Assembly: GCA_016704565.1 (NCBI GenBank)
Contig: JADIZV010000001.1
Span: 806,001 to 870,000 of the forward strand
Direction: 5' to 3'
From: Candidatus Phosphoribacter baldrii
Lineage (GTDB): Bacteria > Actinomycetota > Actinomycetes > Actinomycetales > Dermatophilaceae
Length of the DNA stretch: 64,000 bases
Shown here: one piece after another, positions 42,229-52,226 of the stretch
How positions within the stretch are numbered: position 1 is the stretch's first letter
How the letters are laid out: the number at the start of each line of letters is the position of its first letter
Notes under the pieces: generated by a model
What the model saw: the letters and a program-made list of their open reading frames with translations, nothing else
Told to the model about the DNA's origin: nothing
The model's database searches: none
Translations under genes and position numbers: made by a program

Positions 42229-43071
42229 ATGTCTGAACTCCTGTCGTCCCTGTTCCGTCCCGTCGAGACAGCCATCGCCTGGCTGCTCGCCTCCCTGCAC
42301 GACCTGGCCGCCACCACGGGATGGGGTGCCGGCCCTGCATGGTTGGCCGCCCTCATCGGTCTTGTCGTTGTCGTTCGCGGTGCCCTCGTCCCGGTCACCA
42401 TCCGTCAGGTCCGGCTCGCGCACGCTGCCGCACGCGCTCGGCCGGCGCTGGCCGACATCGCCCGTCGGTATGCCGGCCGAACCGACCCCGAGAGCCTGCG
42501 CCGACAACTCGCCGAGAGTCGAGCAGTTCGCGCCGAGCATGGCGTCTCGCTGGGCCTCATGCCTCTGCTGGTCCAGGGTGTCGTGTTGTTCGGGCTCTAC
42601 CGCGTCCTGGCCGACATCGCTGCAGGCCGTGCGGTCGGCGCGATGGGCGACGCGCTCGTCGCTTCGGCCCGCACCGCCAGGCTGGGCGGCGTCAGCCTCG
42701 CCGACAGCGTGGCCGGGACGGCTGGCGTGGGCCTGTCGGGCGCTGCAGGAACCGGCGTGGCCATCCTCGCCATCGGCGCGCTCGCCGCTGTCATCACGTA
42801 TGCCGCCACCCGCTGGCTGAGCCTGCCCAACATGGTCGAGCCACAACCCGGCGAACCGGGGGCCGAGCTCGCCGCGACCACGCGCCGGATCACGCCGACC
42901 ATCGCAGCGCTGGGTCTGCTCGTCTCGGCACCCTTCGTGCCTTCGGGCGTGCTCGTCTACTGGCTGATCTCGGCGACGTGGACCGCTGCCCAGCTGACGG
43001 TGGTGGGCCGATGGGCTCCCACCCCGGGGACCGCTGCGCACGCGGCATACGAGAAGCGCCATCGCCCCTAA
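42229..43071 (+). CDS. YidC/Oxa1-like insertase, second divergent copy
   Basis: 280-aa paralogue of the main YidC. Alignable features: the N-terminal helix pair, the RPALADIARRYAGRTDPESLRRQLAES cytosolic hairpin matching YidC QPEMQKIQ...TDPES, LMPLLVQGVVLFGLYRVLADI and the last helices with FVPSGVLVYWLIS. It lacks the long basic tail of the main copy. Duplicate YidC proteins in Gram-positives often serve special substrates; the one here is unknown. ATG at 42229. Confidence 0.8.
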   Translation: MSELLSSLFRPVETAIAWLLASLHDLAATTGWGAGPAWLAALIGLVVVVRGALVPVTIRQVRLAHAAARARPALADIARRYAGRTDPESLRRQLAESRAVRAEHGVSLGLMPLLVQGVVLFGLYRVLADIAAGRAVGAMGDALVASARTARLGGVSLADSVAGTAGVGLSGAAGTGVAILAIGALAAVITYAATRWLSLPNMVEPQPGEPGAELAATTRRITPTIAALGLLVSAPFVPSGVLVYWLISATWTAAQLTVVGRWAPTPGTAAHAAYEKRHRP

Positions 43072-43086
43072 CCAACAACGGCGACG

Positions 43087-43107
43087 TTATCCACAGGGTT
43101 GTCCACA
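43087..43107. promoter_or_regulatory. Pair of perfect DnaA boxes far from oriC
   Basis: TTATCCACA (43087-43095) and TTGTCCACA (43099-43107), both perfect consensus boxes in the same orientation, 3 bp apart. They lie in the 113-bp gap between convergent genes, so not in a promoter. They are stronger matches than most boxes in oriC, 33 kb away. Confidence 0.75.
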
Positions 43108-43184
43108 GCTGGGGAGAACTACATGGGTGTAACTAGGGCGCTTCCTCCCCGACATGTCCGGGCCCGACGCCGGTCAGGCGCGCG

Positions 43185-43487
43185 TCACTTCCACTTCATC
43201 GTCATGGCGAAACCGCCGATGAGCAGGGCGAAACCGATGACCAGGTTCCAATACCCGAACGCCGCCACGGGCCACAGACCCTGCGAGATGTAGAACACGA
43301 CGATCCACAGCAGCCCCACCAGCAGCAGCGTGACGAAGACCGGAGCCCACCACGACGGGTTGGGGGCGTCGAGGGCCTGCGCCCGCCGCCGCTTCTCGGC
43401 CTCGGCCGCCTGGCGCGCCTGCGCAACCTTGGCTGCCGGCGGGACGACGACCGGCTTGTTCTCCTGGGGGCCCTGCGACTCGGACAC
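43185..43487 (-). CDS. crgA: Cell division protein CrgA
   Basis: 100-aa membrane protein that recruits peptidoglycan synthases and modulates FtsZ ring timing in actinobacteria. Two transmembrane helices (about residues 46-67 and 78-95) with the family motif NPSWWAPVFV before the first and GYWNLVIGF in the second. GTG start after GGAGACC. Situated beside the DUF881-sortase-trpG genes, the conserved location. Confidence 0.94.
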   Translation of the reverse strand: MSESQGPQENKPVVVPPAAKVAQARQAAEAEKRRRAQALDAPNPSWWAPVFVTLLLVGLLWIVVFYISQGLWPVAAFGYWNLVIGFALLIGGFAMTMKWK

Positions 43488-43598
43488 GAGGTCTCCTTGC
43501 GTTCTTCCTGGTGTGCCTTAGCGTAGGCGATGCAGCACGCGGTCGCGTGTCGCTGCCTCGCGCGCGGGCACCGACGCTTCGGACAGAGAGGATCCGGT

Positions 43599-44339
43599 AT
43601 GCCGTCCCCCCCCGGCCGTCCGCATTCTCGGCTCTGGCGCGCCTTGGCTCCCGCGGTGTTCGCCCTGGCCGGCCTGTTGTTCGCGACGAGCTTCCAGGCG
43701 GCTCGGGGCACCGACCTGCGCAGCGACCGGGGGCTCCCGGGTCTCATCGATTCCGCCAACCGGGACGTGGCCGCCAAGTCCAGTGCGATCGAGAAGCTGC
43801 AGAACGAGCTCGACGCCCTGACCGCGGCGGCTGCCCCGAGCGACGGCCGGCTCGCCCCGCTCACCGGCACGATCAACCTGCTCGCGCCCCAGGTCGGCAC
43901 TCGCGCGGTCCAGGGTCCAGCCCTGACGGTGGCCCTGACCGACTCCAGCCGCAGCATGGCCAACCTGCCCCCCTCGATCCGCCCTGACGACCTCGTCGTG
44001 CACCAGCAGGACGTCCAAGCGGTCGTCAACGCCCTGTGGCGCGGCGGTGCCGAGGCGATGATGATCCAGGACCAGCGGGTCATTGCCACGTCCGCGGTCC
44101 GCTGCGTCGGCAACACCCTCATCCTGCAGGGGCGCGTCTACTCCCCGCCGTTCGTCATCTCGGCCATCGGCAAGATCGACGCGCTCACCGAGGCGCTGGA
44201 CAAGGACCCACAAATCGCCATCTACAAGGAGTGGGTCGACGCGGTCGGTCTCGGCTATCGGGTGACCACCGAAGCGAAGGCGACGTTCCCGGCATACTCA
44301 GGCCCGGTGTCCCAGTCGGTGGCGAAGGTGGCGAAGTGA
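43599..44339 (+). CDS. DUF881-family membrane-anchored protein
   Basis: 246 aa with an N-terminal basic region and one transmembrane helix, a coiled-coil-like stretch (AIEKLQNELDALTA) and the DUF881 domain (GPALTVALTDSS ... DLVVHQQDVQAVVNALWRGGAEAMMIQDQRV). Conserved next to crgA and class E sortase; related proteins occur in division clusters. ATG at 43599 lies inside an octamer and follows AGAGAGGA. The stop overlaps the sortase GTG. Confidence 0.88.
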   Translation: MPSPPGRPHSRLWRALAPAVFALAGLLFATSFQAARGTDLRSDRGLPGLIDSANRDVAAKSSAIEKLQNELDALTAAAAPSDGRLAPLTGTINLLAPQVGTRAVQGPALTVALTDSSRSMANLPPSIRPDDLVVHQQDVQAVVNALWRGGAEAMMIQDQRVIATSAVRCVGNTLILQGRVYSPPFVISAIGKIDALTEALDKDPQIAIYKEWVDAVGLGYRVTTEAKATFPAYSGPVSQSVAKVAK

Positions 44340-45142
44340 GGATTGTCCGGGGGGTCCTCGGTGTGGTGGGCGAGCTGCTCGTCACCGCCGGTGTGGTCGT
44401 CCTGCTGTTCGTCGCCTGGCAGGTCGGTTACAGCAGCCTCATCGAGGGACGTGAGCAGGCCGACGTCGCCGCCCAGTTGCAGGAGGAGTTGGCCAAGGGG
44501 ACCACAACGCTGCCGCAGTTGCCCGAAGGACCCCAGCTCCCCGGGGGGCCGCTGGTCCCAGGGGCGGTGCCGTCCCTCGACGACGGCGCGGTCATCGCGA
44601 TCATCCGCATCCCCCGGTTCGGCCCCGACTGGGCCCGCCCCGTCTATGAAGGCATCTCGCTGGGCGTCCTGGCCAAGGGGCCCGGCCACTACCCGCGCAC
44701 GTCGCTTCCGGGCCAGATCGGCAACATGGCGATCGCCGGGCACCGCACCACGCACGGTCACCCGTTCTTCGACATCGACGCCCTCGCCGCCGGCGACGTC
44801 ATCGTCATCGAGACCCGTTCGTCGTATGCCGTCTATCGCGTGGCCCGCTCGACCATCGTCCGCCCGTCTCAGTCGGAGGTCGTGGCGCCGGTTCCCGAGA
44901 AGATCGGCGCCAAGCCCACCGAGTCGTGGCTCACCCTCACGTCCTGCCACCCGAAGTTCTCAGCCGCCCAGCGCTACATCGTCTTCGCCAAGCTCGACCG
45001 GCTCGTGCCGCGCACCGCGGGCCTGCCGCCCGAGCTCGCCGCCGCACCCGCCGCACCCGCCGGTGCTGCTGCCTCACCCGCCGCTGCCATTGCCGATCCC
45101 ACCACGTGGCCCGTCACCTCGTCCGTCCTCGGAGGTGCCTGA
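44336..45142 (+). CDS. Class E sortase
   Basis: Membrane-anchored transpeptidase that attaches secreted proteins to the cell wall. 268 aa: N-terminal transmembrane helix, then the sortase barrel with His in AGHRTTHG, Cys in TLTSCHP and the catalytic Arg in QRYIVF. Ala/Pro-rich C-terminal tail. No pilin or LPXTG-type substrate gene is seen in the window; class E enzymes in actinobacteria usually serve housekeeping roles with LAXTG substrates. GTG start overlaps the DUF881 stop. Confidence 0.92.
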   Translation: MRIVRGVLGVVGELLVTAGVVVLLFVAWQVGYSSLIEGREQADVAAQLQEELAKGTTTLPQLPEGPQLPGGPLVPGAVPSLDDGAVIAIIRIPRFGPDWARPVYEGISLGVLAKGPGHYPRTSLPGQIGNMAIAGHRTTHGHPFFDIDALAAGDVIVIETRSSYAVYRVARSTIVRPSQSEVVAPVPEKIGAKPTESWLTLTSCHPKFSAAQRYIVFAKLDRLVPRTAGLPPELAAAPAAPAGAAASPAAAIADPTTWPVTSSVLGGA

Positions 45143-45143
45143 G

Positions 45144-45338
45144 ATGTATGCCGCCCTCTGGCGCGTTCTCCCCGGCACGCGCTGGGTCAAGGCCTTCTGG
45201 GCCCTCGTTCTGTTCCTCGTCGTCGTCGCGATCCTGTTCACCTGGGTGTTCCCGGCGATTGCTCCGCTGCTGCCCTTCGATCGGGTGACCATCGACGGAG
45301 CCTTCGCCCCAGCGATCGGGGAGGCACTCGGTGTCTAG
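45144..45338 (+). CDS. Small single-pass membrane protein between sortase and trpG
   Basis: 64 aa: WRVLPGTRWVKAFWALVLFLVVVAILFTWVFPAIAPLLPFDRVTI, one transmembrane helix with a short C-terminus. GGAGGTG upstream and overlap with trpG (8 bp) mark it as a real gene. Found at this place in related actinobacteria; function unknown. Confidence 0.75.
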   Translation: MYAALWRVLPGTRWVKAFWALVLFLVVVAILFTWVFPAIAPLLPFDRVTIDGAFAPAIGEALGV

Positions 45339-45969
45339 CTCGCCAGCCACTCGGATCCTCGTCGTCGACAACTACGACTCGTTCGTCTTCACGATCGTCG
45401 GCTATCTCGAGCAGCTCGGCGCCGACTGCACGGTCGTGCGCAACGATGCCGTGACCCCCGCCGAGGGCGCCGGCTTCGACGGGGTGCTCATCTCCCCGGG
45501 CCCGGGGACACCCGAGGACGCCGGGGTGTCGATGGCGATGATCCAGGCGTGTGGCGAGCGAGCCCAGCCGATGCTCGGCGTCTGCCTGGGTCACCAGGCC
45601 CTCGGGGTCGTCATGGGCGCCACGGTCGGACGGGCCCCCGAGCTGGTGCACGGCAAGACCTCACTCGTCGAGCACGACGGCACCGGGGTGCTCGACGGCC
45701 TACCCCAGCCGTTCACGGCAACCCGCTACCACTCCCTAGCGATCGACCCCGCGACGCTGCCGGCCGAATTGCTCGCCAACGGGCACACCGCCAGCGGGCT
45801 GGTCATGGCCGTGCGGCACGCGAGCCTGCCGCTGCACGGCGTCCAGTTCCACCCGGAGAGCGTCCTCACCGAGGGCGGGCATCGGATCCTGGCCAACTGG
45901 CTCGCCGAGTGCGGCGACTCCGCCGCGATCAGTCGGTCGGCAGGGTTGAGCCCCCTCGTCCACCGCTGA
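45331..45969 (+). CDS. trpG: Glutamine amidotransferase, anthranilate/ADC synthase component II
   Basis: Class I glutaminase that supplies ammonia to TrpE or PabB. 212 aa with nucleophile Cys in GVCLGHQAL and the His-Glu pair in FHPES; NYDSF near the N-terminus is typical. Located by pknB, as the trpG/pabA gene of mycobacteria. No synthase partner is in the window, so tryptophan or folate role cannot be decided. GTG start at 45331. Confidence 0.92.
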   Translation: MSSSPATRILVVDNYDSFVFTIVGYLEQLGADCTVVRNDAVTPAEGAGFDGVLISPGPGTPEDAGVSMAMIQACGERAQPMLGVCLGHQALGVVMGATVGRAPELVHGKTSLVEHDGTGVLDGLPQPFTATRYHSLAIDPATLPAELLANGHTASGLVMAVRHASLPLHGVQFHPESVLTEGGHRILANWLAECGDSAAISRSAGLSPLVHR

Positions 45970-45988
45970 TCACCACCGACCCGGCGCC

Positions 45989-47836
<1,848 letters not shown>

Positions 47837-47857
47837 GAGAGTCCCCCTCTCCGTGCG

Positions 47858-49366
47858 CTAACCACTGCTTCCTCCCGTGCTTGTCGTGCTGGCTGTCGGC
47901 GCCGCCCCCGCGGACACCGTAATGACGATGGTCGTGGTGACTGGGATGGTTCCGGTCGGGGTCACCCCGATGACCTCGCCCTTGGGCTTGTCGGAGGCGA
48001 CCTGCTTGGTCGTGATGTCGAGGAAGCCCTGTGCGGTCAGATCGGAGCGGACGATGCCGGCGGACTGTCCGAGGTAGTCGCTCTCGACGACCGTCCCCGT
48101 CTTGACCGGGCTGGTCGTCGGTGGCGCACTCGTCGGGCCCGTCGTGGCACTCGTGCGCGGCACTGTCTTGGTCACCGTGACCGACGGGATCGGTGTGCTG
48201 GTCTGCCCGGCGCGCAGCATCCCCTGCCAGACGAGCAGGCCTGCCACGAGCAGCGCGGCGATGACCGGCAGCCACCACCAGCCCAGCCCGCGCCGCCGGG
48301 GCGGGGGCGGGGGCGGTCCGGCGGGCGCCGTCGCCTCCCAGCCGCCGCCGGGATGTCCCTGGTATGCCGTGCTCCCCGGTTCGTGGGCCACGCCCGGCTG
48401 GTAGGCCGGTCCCCCCATCTGATGGGTCGGCACCGGCCGGTAGACCTCGGTGGCCGCCGCCGGGGCCGGCCAGGGCGTCGGCACATCGAGCGGTTGGGTG
48501 GCGCCCAGTTCGGAGAGCGGGACCACGCTGGTGGCCGGGCTGGCGTGCGAGACCCCGGCGACCGGCATACCGAGCAGGGCGGCGAGCGACGCGGCACTGG
48601 ACGGGCGGTGCGTCGGGTCTTTGGCCAGACAGGATTCGATGGCCGCGCGCAGCGGGTCGGTGACGTGCGGCGGCAGCGGTGGCGGCGGCTCGCTGATCTG
48701 GGCCAGCGCCGTGGCGACGGCTGATCCGGCGTCGAACGGCCTTCTCCCGGTTAGCATTTCGTGTCCAACGATGCCCAGGGAGTAGAGGTCGGTGGCGCCG
48801 GTGACCCGCTGGCCCATGGCCTGTTCGGGGGCGAGGTATTGCGGCGTGCCCATCACTTCGCCGGTCCGGGTGTGTCCGGCCGCGTCGACGACCCGAGCGA
48901 TCCCGAAGTCGGTGAGCTTGACCTGGCCCTCGGGGGTGACCATGACGTTGGCCGGCTTGACGTCGCGGTGGACGACCCCGGCCTCATGGGCGGCGGCCAG
49001 GGCCAGCGCGCACTGACCGAGGATGAGGCGCACCCGCTCGGGAGCCATCGCGCCCTCAGCGATGAGCGCTGACAGCGGGCGCCCGGGGACCAGCTCCATG
49101 ACGAGGTATGCCGTGCCGTCGTCTTCGCCGTAGTCGTAGACGGCCGCGATGTTGGGGTGGGACAACCCGGCAGTATGCCGTGCCTCGTCCCGGAACCGCT
49201 CGGCGAAGTTGCCCTCGTCGGTCGTGAGCGACCGCATGATCTTGATGGCCACGGTGCGGCCGAGGACCCGGTCGGTGGCGGCCCAGACGTCCCCCATCCC
49301 GCCGGCCGCGATCCGCTCGGTGAGCGTGTAGCGCCCGCCGAGGACGGCACCCACTGCTGGAATCAT
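47858..49366 (-). CDS. pknA: Ser/Thr protein kinase PknA-like
   Basis: 502 aa with Lys42 (VAIKIM), HRDVKPAN (Asp135) and DFG, a Pro/Tyr-rich juxtamembrane linker (PTHQMGGPAYQPG) and one transmembrane helix. One PASTA-like repeat (VVESDYLGQSAGIVRSDLTAQGF) lies outside. Mycobacterial PknA lacks PASTA, so this form is a variant. ATG overlaps the pbpA stop (ATGA). The likely partner kinase in morphogenesis control. Confidence 0.94.
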   Translation of the reverse strand: MIPAVGAVLGGRYTLTERIAAGGMGDVWAATDRVLGRTVAIKIMRSLTTDEGNFAERFRDEARHTAGLSHPNIAAVYDYGEDDGTAYLVMELVPGRPLSALIAEGAMAPERVRLILGQCALALAAAHEAGVVHRDVKPANVMVTPEGQVKLTDFGIARVVDAAGHTRTGEVMGTPQYLAPEQAMGQRVTGATDLYSLGIVGHEMLTGRRPFDAGSAVATALAQISEPPPPLPPHVTDPLRAAIESCLAKDPTHRPSSAASLAALLGMPVAGVSHASPATSVVPLSELGATQPLDVPTPWPAPAAATEVYRPVPTHQMGGPAYQPGVAHEPGSTAYQGHPGGGWEATAPAGPPPPPPRRRGLGWWWLPVIAALLVAGLLVWQGMLRAGQTSTPIPSVTVTKTVPRTSATTGPTSAPPTTSPVKTGTVVESDYLGQSAGIVRSDLTAQGFLDITTKQVASDKPKGEVIGVTPTGTIPVTTTIVITVSAGAAPTASTTSTGGSSG

Positions 49367-50820
49367 CGGGAGATCACCGCTTCCATGACTGCCTTGGCGA
49401 TCGGCCCGGCCAGTCGACCGCCGGCGGCTTCCTCACCGGCGTTGCCACCGTCTTCGACGACGACGGCGACCGCGATCTGCGGGTTGTCCGCCGGGGCGAA
49501 CGAGGTGAACCAGGCGTGTGGCGGCAGCCCGTTGCCCTGTTGGGCGGTGCCGGTCTTGCCGGCGACGGCGACCCCGGAGATCCGGGCGGCCTTGCCGGTG
49601 CCTTGCTCGACGACGGCCACCATCATCCGACCCACGATGGCCGCGACCTCCGGGGAGATCGCCTGGGACAGTTGCTCGGGGGTGGTGCTGTCGAGGATCT
49701 CGAGGTTGGCGCCGATGACCTGGTGGACGAGGTAGGGACGCATGACGATCCCTCGGTTGGCGATCGCGGCGGTCACCATGGCCACCTCCAGGGGGGTGAC
49801 GCGCACGTCGTATTGGCCAATGGCCGACTGGGCGGTCTGTGGTGCGTTGGGTGCCGCGGGGAAGGTGCTCGGGCTCACCCGCATGGGGATCCGCAGGCTC
49901 TCACCGAAGCCGAACTTGGCGGCCTGATCGCGCAGCGCATCGGGGCCCACCTTGAGCCCGATCCAGCCGAACGCGGTGTTGCAGGAGATCTCCAGGGCGT
50001 GTTGCAGGGTGGTGAGATCGCCTGGGCCACAGGACTTTCCGTCGTGGTTGGGCAGGCCCACGGTCGTCTGCGGGAGGTCCATGACGGCGGGCCCGGGGAT
50101 CTGGGTGGTCTCGGTGACCGCTCCGCTCGACAGTGCGGTGGCCGCGGTGACCAGCTTGAACACCGAACCGGGCGGGTAGAGGTTGCCACCGATCGCTCGG
50201 TTGACCAGGGGCCTGGTGGGGTCGACGTTGAGGGCCTCGCCGGCGACTCGGGCGGCGGCACCGTCGTGGGTGGAGAGGGTGTTGGGGTCGTACTGCGGGT
50301 GGCTGACCATGGCCAGGATGGCGCCGGTGCGGGGGTCGATGGCGACGACGGCGCCGCGTTGGTTGCCCAGCGCCTTGTCCGCGGCCGCTTGGGCCTTGGC
50401 GTTGATGGTGAGCTGCAGGCTGGCCCCGGTGGGCTTCTTGCCGGTGAGCAGGTCGGCGATCCGCTTGTAGAACAAGGCGTCGGACGATCCGGACAGCAGG
50501 TCGTCGTCGGTGAGCTCCAGGCCGCCCTGCGCTCCGAAGATGTGCCCGTAGTAGCCGGTGATGTGTGAGTAGAGCGCACCCTGCGGGTAGGTGCGCAGGA
50601 AGGCGAGCTCTCCTTCGGAGGGCTTGGAGACGGCGATGGCGGTCTCGCCGACGAGGATCGAGCCGCGGTCGCGGGAGAAGTTGTCGAGCATGGTCCGGTG
50701 GTTGTCCGAGCGGGCCCGCAGCGACGGCGCCTGGACGAATTGGATGATCGTCGCCGAGATCAGCAGCAGCGCGAACAGCGCCCCGACCAGTCGGGACATC
50801 CGCAGGATCGGTGCGTTCAC
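49363..50820 (-). CDS. pbpA: Penicillin-binding protein PbpA (class B transpeptidase)
   Basis: 485 aa. N-terminal membrane anchor, a dimerisation domain, and the transpeptidase with SxxK in PPGSVFKLVT, SCN in EISCNTAF and KTG in AGKTGTAQ. Works with the SEDS polymerase encoded just upstream (rodA). GTG start overlaps the rodA stop. Position between the SEDS gene and pknA is the conserved actinobacterial arrangement. Confidence 0.96.
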   Translation of the reverse strand: MNAPILRMSRLVGALFALLLISATIIQFVQAPSLRARSDNHRTMLDNFSRDRGSILVGETAIAVSKPSEGELAFLRTYPQGALYSHITGYYGHIFGAQGGLELTDDDLLSGSSDALFYKRIADLLTGKKPTGASLQLTINAKAQAAADKALGNQRGAVVAIDPRTGAILAMVSHPQYDPNTLSTHDGAAARVAGEALNVDPTRPLVNRAIGGNLYPPGSVFKLVTAATALSSGAVTETTQIPGPAVMDLPQTTVGLPNHDGKSCGPGDLTTLQHALEISCNTAFGWIGLKVGPDALRDQAAKFGFGESLRIPMRVSPSTFPAAPNAPQTAQSAIGQYDVRVTPLEVAMVTAAIANRGIVMRPYLVHQVIGANLEILDSTTPEQLSQAISPEVAAIVGRMMVAVVEQGTGKAARISGVAVAGKTGTAQQGNGLPPHAWFTSFAPADNPQIAVAVVVEDGGNAGEEAAGGRLAGPIAKAVMEAVISR

Positions 50821-52226
50821 GGTCGGCTCACCGCCTGTGTGTCCGCCGCGACCGATGCCGTATGCCGTCGCCTCGGGATCGCGTGCAACCCGTCACCTTC
50901 GGGGACGGGTCGGCGCGCTTGGTCGGAGATCCGCAGCAACAGCGCGGTGATCGACCAGTTGGCGAGCAGGGCCGAGCCGCCGAGGGACATGAAGGGGGTG
51001 GTCAGACCGGTGAGCGGGATGACCCGGGTGACGCCACCGATGACGACGAAGACCTGCAGCGCCACCGAGAAGGCCAGGCCGAGCGCCAGCAGTTTGCCGA
51101 AGCCGTCGCGCACGCCCAGCGCGGTCCGCAGGCCCCGCTGCACGAACAGCCCATAGAGCACGAGGATCGCGAACACCCCGGTGAGCCCGAGCTCCTCGGC
51201 CAGGCTGGGGAGGATGAAGTCGCTCTCGGCCATCGACACGAGCCACGGACGGCCCTTGCCGAGCCCGGTGCCGAACAGGCCGCCGGCCGCCATCCCCATG
51301 ATCCCCTTGGCGAGCTGGTCGGACTGCTCGAGCGACGCCGCCGAGAACGGGTCGAGCCAGAGCATGACCCGCCTCTGCAGGTGGGGGAACAACAGGTATG
51401 CCGTGTAGGCGCCCGCCGCGAACAGCACCAGACCGATCGCGATCCAGGAGACCCGCTCGGTCGCGACATAGAGCATCGCGACGAACAACCCGAAGAACAG
51501 CAGCGACGACCCGAGGTCTTTCTCGAAGACGAGCACGGCGACACTGATGAGCCAGGCCACCATGATCGGCCCGAGGTCGCGCCCCCGCGGGAAGGTGAAC
51601 CCGAGCACCTTGCGCCCGGCCAGGGACAGCACGTCGCGGGCCTGGACGAGATAGCCGGCGAAGAAGATGGCCAGCGCGATCTTGGCGATCTCGCCGGGCT
51701 GGAAGGAATAGGAGCCCAGCCGGATCCAGATTCTCGAGCCGAACTGCTCCGAACCGAGCCCTGGCACGAGGGGCAGGACGAGCAACAGCACACCGGCCGC
51801 CATCGCCGTATAGGTATAGCGACGCAGCGTCCGATGGTCGCGCAGGAACCACAGCACGGCCCCCGCGACGACGATGGACACCCCGGTCCAGATGAGCTGT
51901 CGGAACGCATCGCCGTCGAAGCCGTAGTCCCCAGCCGCGAGATCCAGACGGTGGATCATCACCAGGCCCAGCCCGTTGAGCAACGTAGCAATCGGCAGCA
52001 GCAGCGGATCGGCATACGAGGCCTTCCACCGCAACACGAGGTTGAACAGGACGACGAGCGTCAGCAGCCCACCGCCGATGGCGACCAGCCCCGCCGGCAC
52101 GGCGCCGCGGTTGGCCATCTCGGTGTCCACCCACGCGAACAGCACGATGGCGACCGCGAAGAGCAGCAGGAGCAGCTCGGTGTTGCGCCGCGACTTGGTG
52201 GGGATCGTCTCGACCGTGGTCGTCAT
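50817..52226 (-). CDS. rodA: SEDS-family peptidoglycan glycosyltransferase (RodA/FtsW)
   Basis: 469-aa polytopic membrane protein with about 10 helices that polymerises lipid II. EKDLGSSLLFFGLF carries the catalytic Asp, and the loop with ESDFILPSLAEELG and the closing LPLTG-type TGLTTPFMSLGGSALLANW are diagnostic. I chose ATG at 52224-52226, overlapping the pstP stop (ATGA); the frame is open further upstream. Partner of PbpA. Confidence 0.95.
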   Translation of the reverse strand: MTTTVETIPTKSRRNTELLLLLFAVAIVLFAWVDTEMANRGAVPAGLVAIGGGLLTLVVLFNLVLRWKASYADPLLLPIATLLNGLGLVMIHRLDLAAGDYGFDGDAFRQLIWTGVSIVVAGAVLWFLRDHRTLRRYTYTAMAAGVLLLVLPLVPGLGSEQFGSRIWIRLGSYSFQPGEIAKIALAIFFAGYLVQARDVLSLAGRKVLGFTFPRGRDLGPIMVAWLISVAVLVFEKDLGSSLLFFGLFVAMLYVATERVSWIAIGLVLFAAGAYTAYLLFPHLQRRVMLWLDPFSAASLEQSDQLAKGIMGMAAGGLFGTGLGKGRPWLVSMAESDFILPSLAEELGLTGVFAILVLYGLFVQRGLRTALGVRDGFGKLLALGLAFSVALQVFVVIGGVTRVIPLTGLTTPFMSLGGSALLANWSITALLLRISDQARRPVPEGDGLHAIPRRRHTASVAADTQAVSRP

